Shown: positions 24,792 through 34,705 of the stretch, one piece after another
Position numbering within the stretch: position 1 is the stretch's first letter
Layout: each line of letters begins with the position of its first letter
NCBI RefSeq assembly: GCF_003259375.1
Contig: NZ_QLLN01000005.1
Coordinates: 310,001 to 374,000, forward strand
Length of the DNA: 64,000 nucleotides
Origin: Arenibacter echinorum
GTDB lineage: Bacteria > Bacteroidota > Bacteroidia > Flavobacteriales > Flavobacteriaceae
Reading direction: 5' to 3'
Position numbers and translations under genes: made by a program
The notes under the pieces: generated by a model
The model's database searches: none
What the model was told of the DNA's origin: nothing
Seen by the model: the letters and a program-made list of their open reading frames with translations, nothing else

Positions 24792-26222
24792 TTATTTATT
24801 TCGTGACTCCAATATTGAGAAATTCTTAAGTAATCTTGGCGGTCCACTAAGTGATTGGTCGTCTCCGACTTTCTTCATGCGTTTTAATACCATTTTGCGT
24901 AATCTGCCCAGTTCTTTCGCATATTCCGGCAAATCTGCGAGGTTATTTTTCTCGAAGGGATCCTCGTCAATGTTATAGAGTTCTTCAGAAGGATTGCTAT
25001 GATAATCCCGTAAGAAAGCAGCTGCTGCCGGGTCAGTTTTGGCCGCTTGAATATAAGAATCCCAATGATGTCCTGCGTGCTTCCAATGTTCTTCTAATCT
25101 AGGAGTTTCTGTTGCCCAAACATCGGTATGGGTAGTGTAGGCAAATTCCGGATGTAAGTTGCGAATGTATTTCCAATTACCAACCCTCACGGAACGAATT
25201 GGATAAACGTTCTTATCATTATCGCCTTTATGAGTAGCAAAAATAACTTTTCGGTGATTGCTCGTTTTTCCAAAAAGGACATCGCCAAAGGATTTACCGT
25301 CAATCCCTCTGGGTGACTTTCCGCCTGCCAGATCTATTAATGTTGGTATGAAGTCTATCCAACTAACCATTGCATTGGTAACGGAATTTGGTTTTATTTT
25401 ACCAGGCCAAGAAACGATCAATGGCGTACGGATGCCGGTTTCGTAAAGTGACCATTTGGCAAAAGGCCATGGCATACCATGATCTGATGTGTAGGCTAGT
25501 AACGTATTATCTGGGTCAAGATATTGATTTACAAGTTGCATTGTCTTGCCAAGACGTACATCAATGTTCTCCGCTCCTTCAATGTAACGCGTCATTTCTA
25601 CCCTTGCTTCAGGAGTATCGAAGATACGTGGGGGAATAACGACATCTTCAGGGGAGATCCGAGCGGCCTCTTTAGCTGGCCATGCGGTATGAGTATCAGT
25701 CCATCCAATAAAAATAGCAAGTGGTGGCGCGTTTTTAGGGCGATTTCGTAAAAAGGTTTCAACTTCGGTGAGAGTCATCGTTTCTTGAAGACCTCCGCCA
25801 CCAAGTATTTTAACCTCGTCTGGCACATAGGCTCCATAATGTTTTCTTCCACTGTGGCCCACTTTACCGTGAAAAACAACTTCGTAACCTTGTTCAAGAA
25901 GGCTAGGAATGAGGGAGACTACACCGGGCTTTAATCCTATTTCATGATTACCCACAATTCCATTATTATAAGGCATCATACCCGTGAAAAGTGCAGCTCG
26001 GCTGGGGGCACAGGCTGGTGAGGCAACATAGGCGTTGTCAAATCGAATACCTTCATCAGCAAGTTTTTGTAGATTCGGCGTCCTTATTTCGGTCGCTCCA
26101 TAGGGTGAAGAATGATAAACTCCATGATCATCTGCAATAGTGATGACAAAGTTAGGTTTTTGTGCTGTTACGTTTGTCATTATAACGGTAACAAACATGA
26201 AAAAGATAAGTTTTTTGAGCAT
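24792..26222 (-). CDS. Sulfatase, sulfamidase (S1_8)-like, secreted
   Basis: A 476-aa exported sulfatase with cleavable signal ending T-A-Q. T-I-A-D-D-H-G near 28-34 binds metal; the nucleophile motif C-A-P-S-R starts at Cys71. The segment S-D-H-G-M-P-W-P-F-A-K-W-S-L-Y-E-T-G-I-R resembles heparan N-sulfatase-type enzymes and recurs in the sulfatase at 39.5 kb. It is the last gene of the minus-strand SusC-SusD-sulfatase operon, 68 bp after its neighbour. It probably removes sulfate from an oligosaccharide in the periplasm. The S1_8 label rests on motif similarity only. Confidence 0.9.
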   Translation of the reverse strand: MLKKLIFFMFVTVIMTNVTAQKPNFVITIADDHGVYHSSPYGATEIRTPNLQKLADEGIRFDNAYVASPACAPSRAALFTGMMPYNNGIVGNHEIGLKPGVVSLIPSLLEQGYEVVFHGKVGHSGRKHYGAYVPDEVKILGGGGLQETMTLTEVETFLRNRPKNAPPLAIFIGWTDTHTAWPAKEAARISPEDVVIPPRIFDTPEARVEMTRYIEGAENIDVRLGKTMQLVNQYLDPDNTLLAYTSDHGMPWPFAKWSLYETGIRTPLIVSWPGKIKPNSVTNAMVSWIDFIPTLIDLAGGKSPRGIDGKSFGDVLFGKTSNHRKVIFATHKGDNDKNVYPIRSVRVGNWKYIRNLHPEFAYTTHTDVWATETPRLEEHWKHAGHHWDSYIQAAKTDPAAAAFLRDYHSNPSEELYNIDEDPFEKNNLADLPEYAKELGRLRKMVLKRMKKVGDDQSLSGPPRLLKNFSILESRNK

Positions 26223-26290
26223 TGGTTTTTTAATATTTAAGTTTCTCGAAGTTTGATTAAACTCTCCTCCTCACAGAGATGTATTAATAA

Positions 26291-27826
26291 TTAATCTTTT
26301 TTAGGTTTTAGAAAATAGTTTTCTGGAAAATTGGCCGATTTGGCTTTTTCAGGATGTCGAAGCGGATAATAATTGCCACGATCTTCAAGTAAAGGCATGG
26401 ACTCTCCTCCTGTTTCTTTTAGTAATTCAAAAAGTCTTTGACGATAATATTTTATCATATCTTCATGTTCTGCTGAATTGATAAGGTTCTTCATTTCTTT
26501 AGGATCCAATTCCAAATCGTAAAATTCATCCAAATCCCAAATCCCTTGATATCGAATAAACTTGTAACGTTCAGTTAGTAATGCATTTGTAGTTGGGGTA
26601 AACGGGTAGTTCCGTTCCCAATAGTACTCGTACAATAGTTCATTGCGCCAATCAGGAATGTTCTTATCTTCCATCAAAGGCTTCATACTACGACCATCCA
26701 TACTTTCCGGAACAGGTAATCCTGCCATATCCAAAAAAGTAGGAGCGATGTCGATATTGGCAACCATCTCGTTTATGACTCTTCCCTTAGAAGTTTTAGA
26801 ATCATACATTAACAATGGCACCCTAACTGATGTTTCATAAGCGGTTCTTTTATCGATAAGTCCGTGCTCACCGAAATGGAAACCGTTATCACCCATATAA
26901 ACAACTATAGTCTTTCTTGCTTCTTTCTTATCATCATCATCTACCCATTCCAAAATGCGACCTAAATTTTCGTCTACTGCAAGTATCGTTTCACAATACC
27001 GTCGGTAGTATTCGTTGATATCAAAATCAGGCAAGTTATAGGCAAAATCAGCGCCGTGCCTGCTATTACGTTGGTTAATAACCCACATCGGTGTATTTTC
27101 ACCTACTTTAAATTGGGTGGAATCAGGTACAACCATATTCTTATAGCTTCCCAAGTGCCTGTCCGCGGCAACAAAATCAGCGTGTATGGCTTTATGGGAC
27201 AAGTACATCATAAAAGGCTTGTCAGCAGTACGCTTCTCCAACCAATTCATAGCGTAATCGGTGAGCTCATCAGTAATATATCCCTTTTGAGGCACTCTTT
27301 TACCATTTATATTGAAGCCATCCGAGTTGTTCTGTGGCACTTCTCTACTTGTGCCGTGTCCATCGGCCCAGTAGGTGCCTTGTCCTTTGAAGCTTAGCCA
27401 GTAGTCAAATCCTTCTCGCGGAGAGTCATCCTCGCCCCCCATATGCCACTTGCCTATAAATGCAGTTTCATATCCATTGTCTTTTAAATAGCTGGGAAAG
27501 AACTTCAAGTTTTCATCAACTGAATGGTAATTATCCACTACCCCGTGGTTGTGGGCATAAAGCCCCGAAAGTATAGAAGCACGACTAGGAGAACAGAGCG
27601 AAGTGGTGACATAAGCATTTTTGAAGACGAGGCCCTGACCTGCCATACGATTCATGTTAGGTGTTTTTAAAAATGGATGCCCCATAAACTCCATGGCATC
27701 GTACCGATGGTCATCGGCTAGCACGAATATGATGTTCGGTCTTTCATCTTTGTCTGTTTTTTCGGCACAAGATAAAAACATAAAACAAATTACCCCGAAA
27801 AACGGAATGGTATAACGCATATACAA
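26291..27826 (-). CDS. Sulfatase, N-acetylglucosamine-6-sulfatase (S1_11)-like lipoprotein
   Basis: A 511-aa sulfatase with lipobox F-L-S-C (Cys20). Metal site L-A-D-D-H near residues 36-40; nucleophile motif C-S-P-S-R at Cys78 in the context T-T-S-L-C-S-P-S-R-A-S-I-L-S-G, followed by Y-A-H-N-H-G-V-V-D-N, which is typical of the GlcNAc-6-sulfatase branch (S1_11). Y-M-G-D-N-G-F-H-F-G-E-H-G and a C-terminal subdomain with Y-D-L-E-L-D-P-K-E follow. It is the middle of three sulfatases after SusD. A second in-frame ATG at 27820 is equally possible. Members also act on other 6-O-sulfated sugars, so the substrate is open. Confidence 0.92.
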   Translation of the reverse strand: MYMRYTIPFFGVICFMFLSCAEKTDKDERPNIIFVLADDHRYDAMEFMGHPFLKTPNMNRMAGQGLVFKNAYVTTSLCSPSRASILSGLYAHNHGVVDNYHSVDENLKFFPSYLKDNGYETAFIGKWHMGGEDDSPREGFDYWLSFKGQGTYWADGHGTSREVPQNNSDGFNINGKRVPQKGYITDELTDYAMNWLEKRTADKPFMMYLSHKAIHADFVAADRHLGSYKNMVVPDSTQFKVGENTPMWVINQRNSRHGADFAYNLPDFDINEYYRRYCETILAVDENLGRILEWVDDDDKKEARKTIVVYMGDNGFHFGEHGLIDKRTAYETSVRVPLLMYDSKTSKGRVINEMVANIDIAPTFLDMAGLPVPESMDGRSMKPLMEDKNIPDWRNELLYEYYWERNYPFTPTTNALLTERYKFIRYQGIWDLDEFYDLELDPKEMKNLINSAEHEDMIKYYRQRLFELLKETGGESMPLLEDRGNYYPLRHPEKAKSANFPENYFLKPKKD

Positions 27827-27890
27827 TAATTTAATAAGGCATAGTAATTACTAAAAACCTCTTAGGATTTATAATCGTTTTCAAATAAAA

Positions 27891-29384
27891 TCAATTTTCT
27901 TTATCAGGATTATATCTCCAATCAATGCCTTGTTTCTCCAATACGGATTGAATCATCATTCTACTACTGATACTAAATCGCACGTCTTTTTCCAATTGAA
28001 CAGGGTCGAAACGGTCTAGAATAAGCTGTCTAAAGTCATGTTCCAAACCTGCATGTTCTCGCTGACCGTTTAAGTTGTTCCACTCACCAGGATCGGCCTT
28101 TAAATTTATCAATTGTGCCCCATATCCTCTAAACCAATTGTATTTATACCCGCTTTTTACAACACTGAAACAGGTGGTGTAAACCCCTTCTGAATGATTT
28201 TCTATTAGGGCGAATCTGTTGTCATCGAGTTTGCCGTCCATTAACGGAACTAAGCTTGATCCATCATAATCAAGTCGGTGTTCTTTCGGAATGCCTGCCC
28301 AATCCAGCATGGTGGGCATGATATCTACCAACGACACGGGAGTGGCTTGTTGTGTACCTGCAAAACTCTTGTCGGGATACTTCACAATAAGCGGCACGCG
28401 AGCAGACCATTCGTTGAAACTGCGCTTTTGCACCATCCCTTTTTCCCCAATCATGTCACCATGATCGCTGGTAAAGACAACGATGGTGTTCTTGTCGAGC
28501 CCTTTATCTTTCAAGGCAGATAATAACTCGCCTACTTTGTCATCGATATACGAGTATAGTGCGTAATAGGCTCGTCTCACTTCCCTAATACTTTCTGGAA
28601 CTGTTACATCGACCTCATCGGTACCCGAATGACGTCTTAGCCATTTTTCCATTATGCTGAGTTTGTCTTTCCAATTTTCGGGAAACTCTGGCATTTGAAT
28701 TTCGGCATCTTTGTACATGTCCCAATGCTTTTGTGAAGGCCAGAATGGATCATGCGGAAAATTATAGGAAACAAAAAGGAAGAATGGTTGTGTTCCATCT
28801 TTTTCACGTAGATACTCGATAGCTTTGCCATGTGCTAGTTCATCTAAGTCTGAACTATGATTTCTTTTGCCAATTTTCACTCCACTGGCGATATAATTTT
28901 TGTAATGGTCTCTAGGAATCTTTTCCTCCCTTGATTTAACCCATTCATAGTCGGCTGGGTAGTTGCTTTTTATAAGTCGTTTTTGAAACCCGTGTAGTTG
29001 GTCCGGTCCTACAAAATGTACCTTGCCACTTAATACGGTCTCGTATCCATGATTGACCAGATAGTGATTAATGGTAGGAATATCCGAGGCAAGCGGCGCA
29101 GCGTTGTCGTATACCCCGATGTTTGAGGAATACATTCCGGTAAGCATTACCGCCCTAGCTGGTGCGCAAAGTGGATTATTGGCATAGGCGGCATCAAATC
29201 GCACACCTTGTTTTGCCAACTGATCCAGATGGGGCGTTTTTACTACGGGATGACCGTAAGCACCTAAAAGCATAGGAACCATCTCGTCTGCCGAAATAAT
29301 TAATATATTGGGTTTGGATTCCTGAGCGTATAGATTTGAACCAAGAATAATCAACACGATTAATCGGAGGTGTTTGATTTTCAT
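27891..29384 (-). CDS. Sulfatase with C-A-P-A-R nucleophile motif, secreted
   Basis: A 497-aa exported sulfatase, signal peptide ending L-Y-A. I-S-A-D-E-M replaces the more common A-D-D metal motif near 31-34, so Glu supplies one ligand. The nucleophile region reads P-L-C-A-P-A-R with Cys73; it keeps C-x-P-x-R but has Ala in place of Ser/Thr, as in part of the choline-sulfatase-like group. S-Y-N-F-P-H-D-P and F-T-S-D-H-G-D-M-I-G-E follow. It is the first enzyme gene after SusD, separated from it by a strong stem-loop. Family S1 is certain; the subfamily is not assigned. Confidence 0.9.
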   Translation of the reverse strand: MKIKHLRLIVLIILGSNLYAQESKPNILIISADEMVPMLLGAYGHPVVKTPHLDQLAKQGVRFDAAYANNPLCAPARAVMLTGMYSSNIGVYDNAAPLASDIPTINHYLVNHGYETVLSGKVHFVGPDQLHGFQKRLIKSNYPADYEWVKSREEKIPRDHYKNYIASGVKIGKRNHSSDLDELAHGKAIEYLREKDGTQPFFLFVSYNFPHDPFWPSQKHWDMYKDAEIQMPEFPENWKDKLSIMEKWLRRHSGTDEVDVTVPESIREVRRAYYALYSYIDDKVGELLSALKDKGLDKNTIVVFTSDHGDMIGEKGMVQKRSFNEWSARVPLIVKYPDKSFAGTQQATPVSLVDIMPTMLDWAGIPKEHRLDYDGSSLVPLMDGKLDDNRFALIENHSEGVYTTCFSVVKSGYKYNWFRGYGAQLINLKADPGEWNNLNGQREHAGLEHDFRQLILDRFDPVQLEKDVRFSISSRMMIQSVLEKQGIDWRYNPDKEN

Positions 29385-29436
29385 AAGTTTATCTTGTTAT
29401 TATAATTTGAATAGGTTTTAATCATTGTTTTAAATC

Positions 29437-29466
29437 AAATCTGTGGGGCTTTCACCCCACAGATTT
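29437..29466 (-). terminator. 12-bp stem-loop between SusD and the first sulfatase
   Basis: A perfect 12-bp stem (AAATCTGTGGGG / CCCCACAGATTT) with a 6-nt loop starts 8 bp after the SusD stop on the minus strand and is followed by a broken U-rich run (TTTGATTT). Probably a partial terminator or RNA-stabilising element that gives SusC/SusD more transcript than the sulfatases downstream. Confidence 0.7.
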
Positions 29467-29474
29467 TTGTTTCT

Positions 29475-31028
29475 CTACGGTTTTTTATCCCACCAAACTC
29501 TCGTTTCAAGGTTATCCGGTCCCTGTCGGCTTATGGCCTGATCTAAATTGGCTGCATTTACAGTTCTTTCACTATCAGGGTAGGTCAACCTTCGAATAAA
29601 CGGTTCGGTCTTAAGTTCACTACCGGGATACGGGTTTGGTGCTACATTGGGAAAACCACTTCTTCTAAAATTAGCCCAACTTTCCGAACCATTTAAGAAA
29701 GAAGACACCCAATATTGGTTATTAATCTGTTCCAATTCCATGCCAGGCGTCAAGGAATGTGTCGATAGATATGTATTGATATCAGATTCAGGTATGGTAG
29801 TATTACCTGGCCAAGCCGAAAATTGCTCCATATTAGCGCGGATTGCATTCTGATATACTGCGTTGGCATCACCTGTAGCCCAACCTTTAACGATGGCCTC
29901 GGCATACAATAATAGCGTTTCAGAATATGTAACATAAAAAGTGGGGGCTTCTGGCGATCCTAGCCTGGTTCTATCCAATTGGCTGTAATCGTATAAACTT
30001 GCCAAACCATCTTCCGCAACTTGTGGAGCTATCGTAGTATTATCAAATCCTTGTGGCATTCCAATCTGTACACTGGGGTCACGATCGGCGTTTTCTGGTT
30101 TTTGCCCTCCTTGCGAATCAGAACCTACATACCGAACTGCAATGGTCGACAGTCTTGGGTCGTCATTGTCCCGTAAAAAATCAACAAATTCCTTGTCTAG
30201 ATAGAATACTCCAGAAACCCCACCGTTCAAACTCTCACCCAGTCCATTTCGAAAACTTGCATCGTGCCGAACCATTGCATTATCCGCATTGGAGGTCATA
30301 ATACCGCCTGCGATCGCTTTGGCCGCAAATTCTTGGGCTTTTGCCGCGTCAACTTTGACCAATCGCATTGCGGCCCTTAATAATAATGAATACCCCATTC
30401 TTTTCCAAGCCTGTATATTATCATCAATACCGGCACCTGCGTACATCAACTCTTGTTCAACTGCATCTTTTGACGGGTCAAGGGCGGCCGAGGCTGATTC
30501 AAGTTCGCTAAGCAAATCATCGTAAATTTGTTCTTGAGGAGTATACACTGGCAGTGAAATCTGTTCCAAGAACCCTTTCCCCCCTTCTAAGTAAGGAATG
30601 TCGCCATAGGTGTCGGTCAAAATCATAAATTCATGTGCGCGCCAAATACGGAGCATGGACAATAAATTAGTTTTCTCGGGATCATCCTCAATAGCTGCAA
30701 TACCATCTACCAAATTTTTGATGGTCGTAAGATAGCCTTGTGCCCATAAGAACCTGGTCTGTGCACGGTTATCCTGATTCAGATTGGCTCCTGTACTAAA
30801 ACCAGTGAAGGGGGAGGCCATTTGCCTTACAATGGAAACTTGATAAGGCAGGTTGTTATTGAAATCTGGAGCACCTTGTATAATTGCTGTGTTCAACTGA
30901 TAGGTTGGGTCTATGGAGACCAAACGCACTTTGTCGGTGTTCAGGTCATCAAAACCGTCATCACAAGAGACAAGTAATGTCAAAACCAAAAACGCACTAA
31001 ATATATATTTTGTTATATTTTTCATCAT
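29475..31028 (-). CDS. SusD/RagB-family outer-membrane glycan-binding lipoprotein (SusD-like_2 type)
   Basis: A surface lipoprotein that caps its SusC partner and captures glycan. Lipobox L-V-S-C at Cys22, followed by D-D-G-F-D-D-L-N-T-D-K, the signature of the SusD-like group that starts with N-T-D-P-type sequence. TPR-like helices and the C-terminal region S-W-A-N-F-R-R-S-G-F-P-N agree with the family. Length 517 aa is normal. It lies 7 bp after SusC and precedes three sulfatases, so its ligand is probably a sulfated glycan. No carbohydrate-binding residues can be confirmed by eye. Confidence 0.93.
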   Translation of the reverse strand: MMKNITKYIFSAFLVLTLLVSCDDGFDDLNTDKVRLVSIDPTYQLNTAIIQGAPDFNNNLPYQVSIVRQMASPFTGFSTGANLNQDNRAQTRFLWAQGYLTTIKNLVDGIAAIEDDPEKTNLLSMLRIWRAHEFMILTDTYGDIPYLEGGKGFLEQISLPVYTPQEQIYDDLLSELESASAALDPSKDAVEQELMYAGAGIDDNIQAWKRMGYSLLLRAAMRLVKVDAAKAQEFAAKAIAGGIMTSNADNAMVRHDASFRNGLGESLNGGVSGVFYLDKEFVDFLRDNDDPRLSTIAVRYVGSDSQGGQKPENADRDPSVQIGMPQGFDNTTIAPQVAEDGLASLYDYSQLDRTRLGSPEAPTFYVTYSETLLLYAEAIVKGWATGDANAVYQNAIRANMEQFSAWPGNTTIPESDINTYLSTHSLTPGMELEQINNQYWVSSFLNGSESWANFRRSGFPNVAPNPYPGSELKTEPFIRRLTYPDSERTVNAANLDQAISRQGPDNLETRVWWDKKP

Positions 31029-31035
31029 CTTAGTA

Positions 31036-34000
31036 TTAAAATTTAATATTCATATTAAACCCGATATCTCTGGTAATCGGCAGACCTGTGGCTTCTAGGC
31101 CTACAAATTGATCACCTATGATTCCGTTTTGATCAGGATGGATATGGGGAACCCATTTTTTGAGTACGGCCACATTGTTCGCCACGATATCGAATTTTAG
31201 CCCCTTGACAAAGTTTATCTTTTTCAAATGTTTGGTAAAATCATATCCTAAGGATACCTGCCTAAGCTGCCAAGACCCCGCATTGAACAAAGATTCCTCC
31301 GAACCTCTATGAGAACGTATAGTCTCATAATAAGGCTGAATTGCTGCACGAGTTGTATTCACACTGCCGTCGAGGTTTACACCTTCACCTATAACGTAGC
31401 CGACATCCCTACCTACAAGGGTCGCCTTATCAAGCCCGTGCCTGTATGCATTGACATGTGTACCTGAAATCATTTTATGACCTAATTTGTAATCAACCAA
31501 GAAGGAGAGTGTCAAATTTTTGTATTTAAAACTATTAGTAAACCCCCCAACCCAGACAGGTAATGCGGTTCCAAACTCGATTTGCTCTTTGGACCTCAAA
31601 GGAAGTCCGTTATTTGCATCGAAAATCTGGTTACCTTGATCATCTCTTAGATATCCCCATCCATAGAGTTGTGCCATGGGCTTACCTACCACTTGACGGA
31701 GTTCCCCGTGAAACTGGGAATTTCCAACAGTAATAAAGCTATCATCGACATTTTCACCAAGGCTCAACACCTCAGAAGTATTATAAGATAAGTTGGAAGA
31801 TGTATTCCATGAAAAATTATCGGTCTGTATGGGAGTAGCGGAAATAAACACTTCAACACCTTCATTTCTACTCTTGCCAACATTTATTAAGCGGGTGGAG
31901 TACCCCGAAGCATCCGAAGTTTGTGCCTGAAGAATTTGATCTGACGAAAGTTTGTTATAATAAGAAGCCTCAAAACGCAGATTATTAAACAAGGTCAGTT
32001 CAAGACCTACTTCCCTTTCCGTCACCTGCATTGGTTTTAGGTTGGGATTAGGAATCGTACTCGTGTTAATACCACCAACAGGTTGATTTAAAAGTTGTAA
32101 TGGATTGACCGTATAAAATAAATTGTCCGAATAGGGAGCCACATCTGTATCACTTCCGACTTGTGCATATGCAACTCTTATTTTACCAAACGAAAGCCAT
32201 TGTGGCCTATTCTTCATGGCCTGGCTAAAAACGAAACTTCCAGTAACAGAAGGATATAGGATGCTTCTATTTGCAGGCGATAAGGTTGAGAACCAATCAT
32301 TTCTCATGGTACCATTCAAATAAAGATAACCACCGTAGGAAAGTTCAGCGGCGGCATAAAGCGAATTGACCTGTCTTTCTGAACGACTGTAATTTGGTGA
32401 TACTGTACTGGCATTACCGATGGTATACAAATCTCGAGTATAAAAGTTTCGTCCCAAAATGGTGTTAATATCAGATCGCTGGTACATTTGATTACCTCCA
32501 AAATTTAGCATTGTTCCAAACTCTCCAAAATTCTTGTTCGCCGAAATCAAGAAATCGGCATTGACTTCCCGGAACCTCCGTTGGTCCTGAATATACTCCC
32601 CGTTTACGAAACCAGGAGGTGCAGCCGCCTGTCTTTGAGAACCTGTGGGTAGATTATAATCGACATCTCGCATATAATAATCCTGTCCTATCCTTGCTTG
32701 GGCGGACAACCAGTCCGTAAAATTATATGTTGTGGTAATATTTCCAAAAACTCTGTCACGACGGTTATTTTCAAAGCGTTTTAAAGCAAAATACGGATTT
32801 GTTCTATTGGTGAATCTAGAATAAGAAATCTCATCGCCATTATTATCACAGCAGTTCTCTTTTAGCAAATCCATAGGCATGGTCGAGGCCAGGGTGTAGA
32901 TAACCACTGGACTAAAATCCTGTTCAGCGATATTCGGTGGGTTAATACGTTCCTCATTAGAGTAATTGATATTTCCAGAGATTGTAAATTTTTTGAGTTT
33001 CTGGGTAAATCCCAGATTAATGGTCCTTCTTGAATACTTAGATCCAGGTAGAATAGAGGTAGCATCCATATTCGCCGCAGAAAAGTTTATTCCCCCATTT
33101 TCCCCACCCGAGGCAACGGAAATAGTATTCATAAGGGTAGAACTATTCCTGTAATATTCTCTTATCTTGTTACGTTGGGGCTCATAAGGCACTACCAGAC
33201 CATCAAAGAGTATTTGGGTACCTCCTACCGGCTCGCCAAAACTCCAGACACCCGAGTTAGGAAAAGGCGCATTAGGTCGTACACCCCCTTCTCCTTGACC
33301 GTATTCGTATTGATAGTCCGTAAAATCAAGAGGGGTACCATTGGTATAATTCGTGTTAAAGGTGACCTCTACCCCTCCTTCTTCCGACCTATTTTTGGTC
33401 GTGATCATAATCACACCATCCTTTGCCCTAGATCCGTACAATGCTGAGGCCGCCGCACCTTTGAGGATGGTCATAGACTCCACATCGTCAGGATTTATAC
33501 TGCTCAGACCATCACCACTATCGGAATTTCGGTTACTACCAACTTCCCCAGCTCCACTTTCTACTCCAAACGAAGTATTGTTAATGGGAACACCATTTAC
33601 CACAATCAAAGGAGAGTTATTATTACCGAAGGAAGATATACCCCTTATACGAATCTTACTACTTCCCTGTGGACCCGAACCAAGAGCTGAAATATTAACT
33701 CCGGCAACTTTTCCTTGCAAGGCGTCCATAAAGTTCGGTGTTCTGTTTACACTAAATTCTTCTGAATCTACCTTTGAGGTAGCATACCCTAAAGTTTTTC
33801 TATCCCTTTCGATGCCAAGGGCCGTTACCACTACTTCGTCCAAGGCTTGGTTACTTTCCTCTAAAGATACATTTATTGAAGACTGCCCTTTTACGGTAAC
33901 CTCTTTAGAGGTAAAACCAATGTAACTAAAAACCAGAACTGAAGCATTCCCTGAAACAGTAATGGAATAATTGCCATCAAAATCTGAAGTGGTGCCGTTA

Positions 34001-34248
34001 TTGGTTCCTTTTACTAAAATACTTGCTCCTGGCAAAGGTGCCCCATTGGCATCGGACACCGTTCCAGTAATTTCAAGATCCTGAGGGGCAAGGACCTCTG
34101 TGCTGTTTACATTTATTTCCCCACTCCCCGAGATAGCCTGCATGTGGAAGAATGCCATCAATAAAAATAGGCATGAAAAAAGCTGTTTTAAGCCAATTTC
34201 AGGTGGAGACGCGATTGTCCGCGGTAATTTTGTTGTTACTTGTTTCAT
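31036..34248 (-). CDS. SusC/RagA-family TonB-dependent outer-membrane transporter
   Basis: Imports oligosaccharides across the outer membrane using TonB energy. A hydrophobic signal lies near residues 22-40. A carboxypeptidase-D-regulatory-like domain spans about 57-130 (G-T-V-S-D-A-N-G-A-P-L-P-G-A-S-I-L-V-K-G-T), then the TonB-box-like L-D-E-V-V-V-T-A-L-G, a plug with R-I-R-G-I-S-S-F-G and a barrel ending in F-N-M-N-I-K-F. 1070 aa is usual. There is no STN domain at the N-terminus, so it should not be a sigma/anti-sigma signalling receptor despite the FecR-like gene just upstream. It forms an operon with SusD. Confidence 0.95.
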   Translation of the reverse strand: MKQVTTKLPRTIASPPEIGLKQLFSCLFLLMAFFHMQAISGSGEINVNSTEVLAPQDLEITGTVSDANGAPLPGASILVKGTNNGTTSDFDGNYSITVSGNASVLVFSYIGFTSKEVTVKGQSSINVSLEESNQALDEVVVTALGIERDRKTLGYATSKVDSEEFSVNRTPNFMDALQGKVAGVNISALGSGPQGSSKIRIRGISSFGNNNSPLIVVNGVPINNTSFGVESGAGEVGSNRNSDSGDGLSSINPDDVESMTILKGAAASALYGSRAKDGVIMITTKNRSEEGGVEVTFNTNYTNGTPLDFTDYQYEYGQGEGGVRPNAPFPNSGVWSFGEPVGGTQILFDGLVVPYEPQRNKIREYYRNSSTLMNTISVASGGENGGINFSAANMDATSILPGSKYSRRTINLGFTQKLKKFTISGNINYSNEERINPPNIAEQDFSPVVIYTLASTMPMDLLKENCCDNNGDEISYSRFTNRTNPYFALKRFENNRRDRVFGNITTTYNFTDWLSAQARIGQDYYMRDVDYNLPTGSQRQAAAPPGFVNGEYIQDQRRFREVNADFLISANKNFGEFGTMLNFGGNQMYQRSDINTILGRNFYTRDLYTIGNASTVSPNYSRSERQVNSLYAAAELSYGGYLYLNGTMRNDWFSTLSPANRSILYPSVTGSFVFSQAMKNRPQWLSFGKIRVAYAQVGSDTDVAPYSDNLFYTVNPLQLLNQPVGGINTSTIPNPNLKPMQVTEREVGLELTLFNNLRFEASYYNKLSSDQILQAQTSDASGYSTRLINVGKSRNEGVEVFISATPIQTDNFSWNTSSNLSYNTSEVLSLGENVDDSFITVGNSQFHGELRQVVGKPMAQLYGWGYLRDDQGNQIFDANNGLPLRSKEQIEFGTALPVWVGGFTNSFKYKNLTLSFLVDYKLGHKMISGTHVNAYRHGLDKATLVGRDVGYVIGEGVNLDGSVNTTRAAIQPYYETIRSHRGSEESLFNAGSWQLRQVSLGYDFTKHLKKINFVKGLKFDIVANNVAVLKKWVPHIHPDQNGIIGDQFVGLEATGLPITRDIGFNMNIKF

Positions 34249-34415
34249 AATTTTGGTTTAATTGGTTAACTATTAATTTTTCATTTTTTACTACAGGTCC
34301 GTTGTAAGACATAAACTATTAATATCCAAACTGGACTAATTCAGCTGTTCTTTGAATACTTGTTATTTATTTCATGAGTTATACTTTATTTAATTTAACT
34401 TTTGGTTTAAAACAT

Positions 34416-34670
34416 CTATTTCGAGTTTGTTATTTCTTGTAAAATCCTCCTCCACTGGGTATCAACATCAAACTGTTGGGCATGATAAGTATTTTCATTA
34501 AGGCTAAGTCGGATCAGATTGGCGGCACATTGTACCTCATCATCTTTCTCAGGGTGATCCTTTATCCATTTTTGCCAAAAATCAACAGCATCTTCATCTT
34601 GCTGGACAACCCATTTTCCAAAATATTCATTGCTTATAAAATCTTCGACCGAATATGCGATGTACTCCAT
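34416..34670 (-). CDS. Free-standing FecR-like anti-sigma N-terminal domain, 84 aa
   Basis: Sequence Y-S-V-E-D-F-I-S-N-E-Y-F-G-K-W-V and F-W-Q-K-W-I-K-D-H-P-E-K match the cytoplasmic N-terminal domain of Bacteroidota FecR anti-sigma factors, which bind an ECF sigma factor. A normal FecR runs over 300 aa, with a basic linker, one membrane span and a periplasmic receptor-binding domain; here the frame stops at 84 aa, and the 167 bp before SusC encode none of the rest. It is either a deletion remnant or a short soluble sigma inhibitor. The nearest sigma factor is the orphan at 24.0 kb. It lies directly upstream of SusC on the same strand. Confidence 0.75.
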   Translation of the reverse strand: MEYIAYSVEDFISNEYFGKWVVQQDEDAVDFWQKWIKDHPEKDDEVQCAANLIRLSLNENTYHAQQFDVDTQWRRILQEITNSK

Positions 34671-34705
34671 AATTTGAGTTATTCAGTTAAAAAAACTCTT
34701 ACTTA

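Noticed and set aside
33353-33925. 190-aa plus-strand frame inside the SusC gene
   Set aside because: Runs antisense to well-supported SusC coding sequence and has no recognisable domain; a shadow frame.
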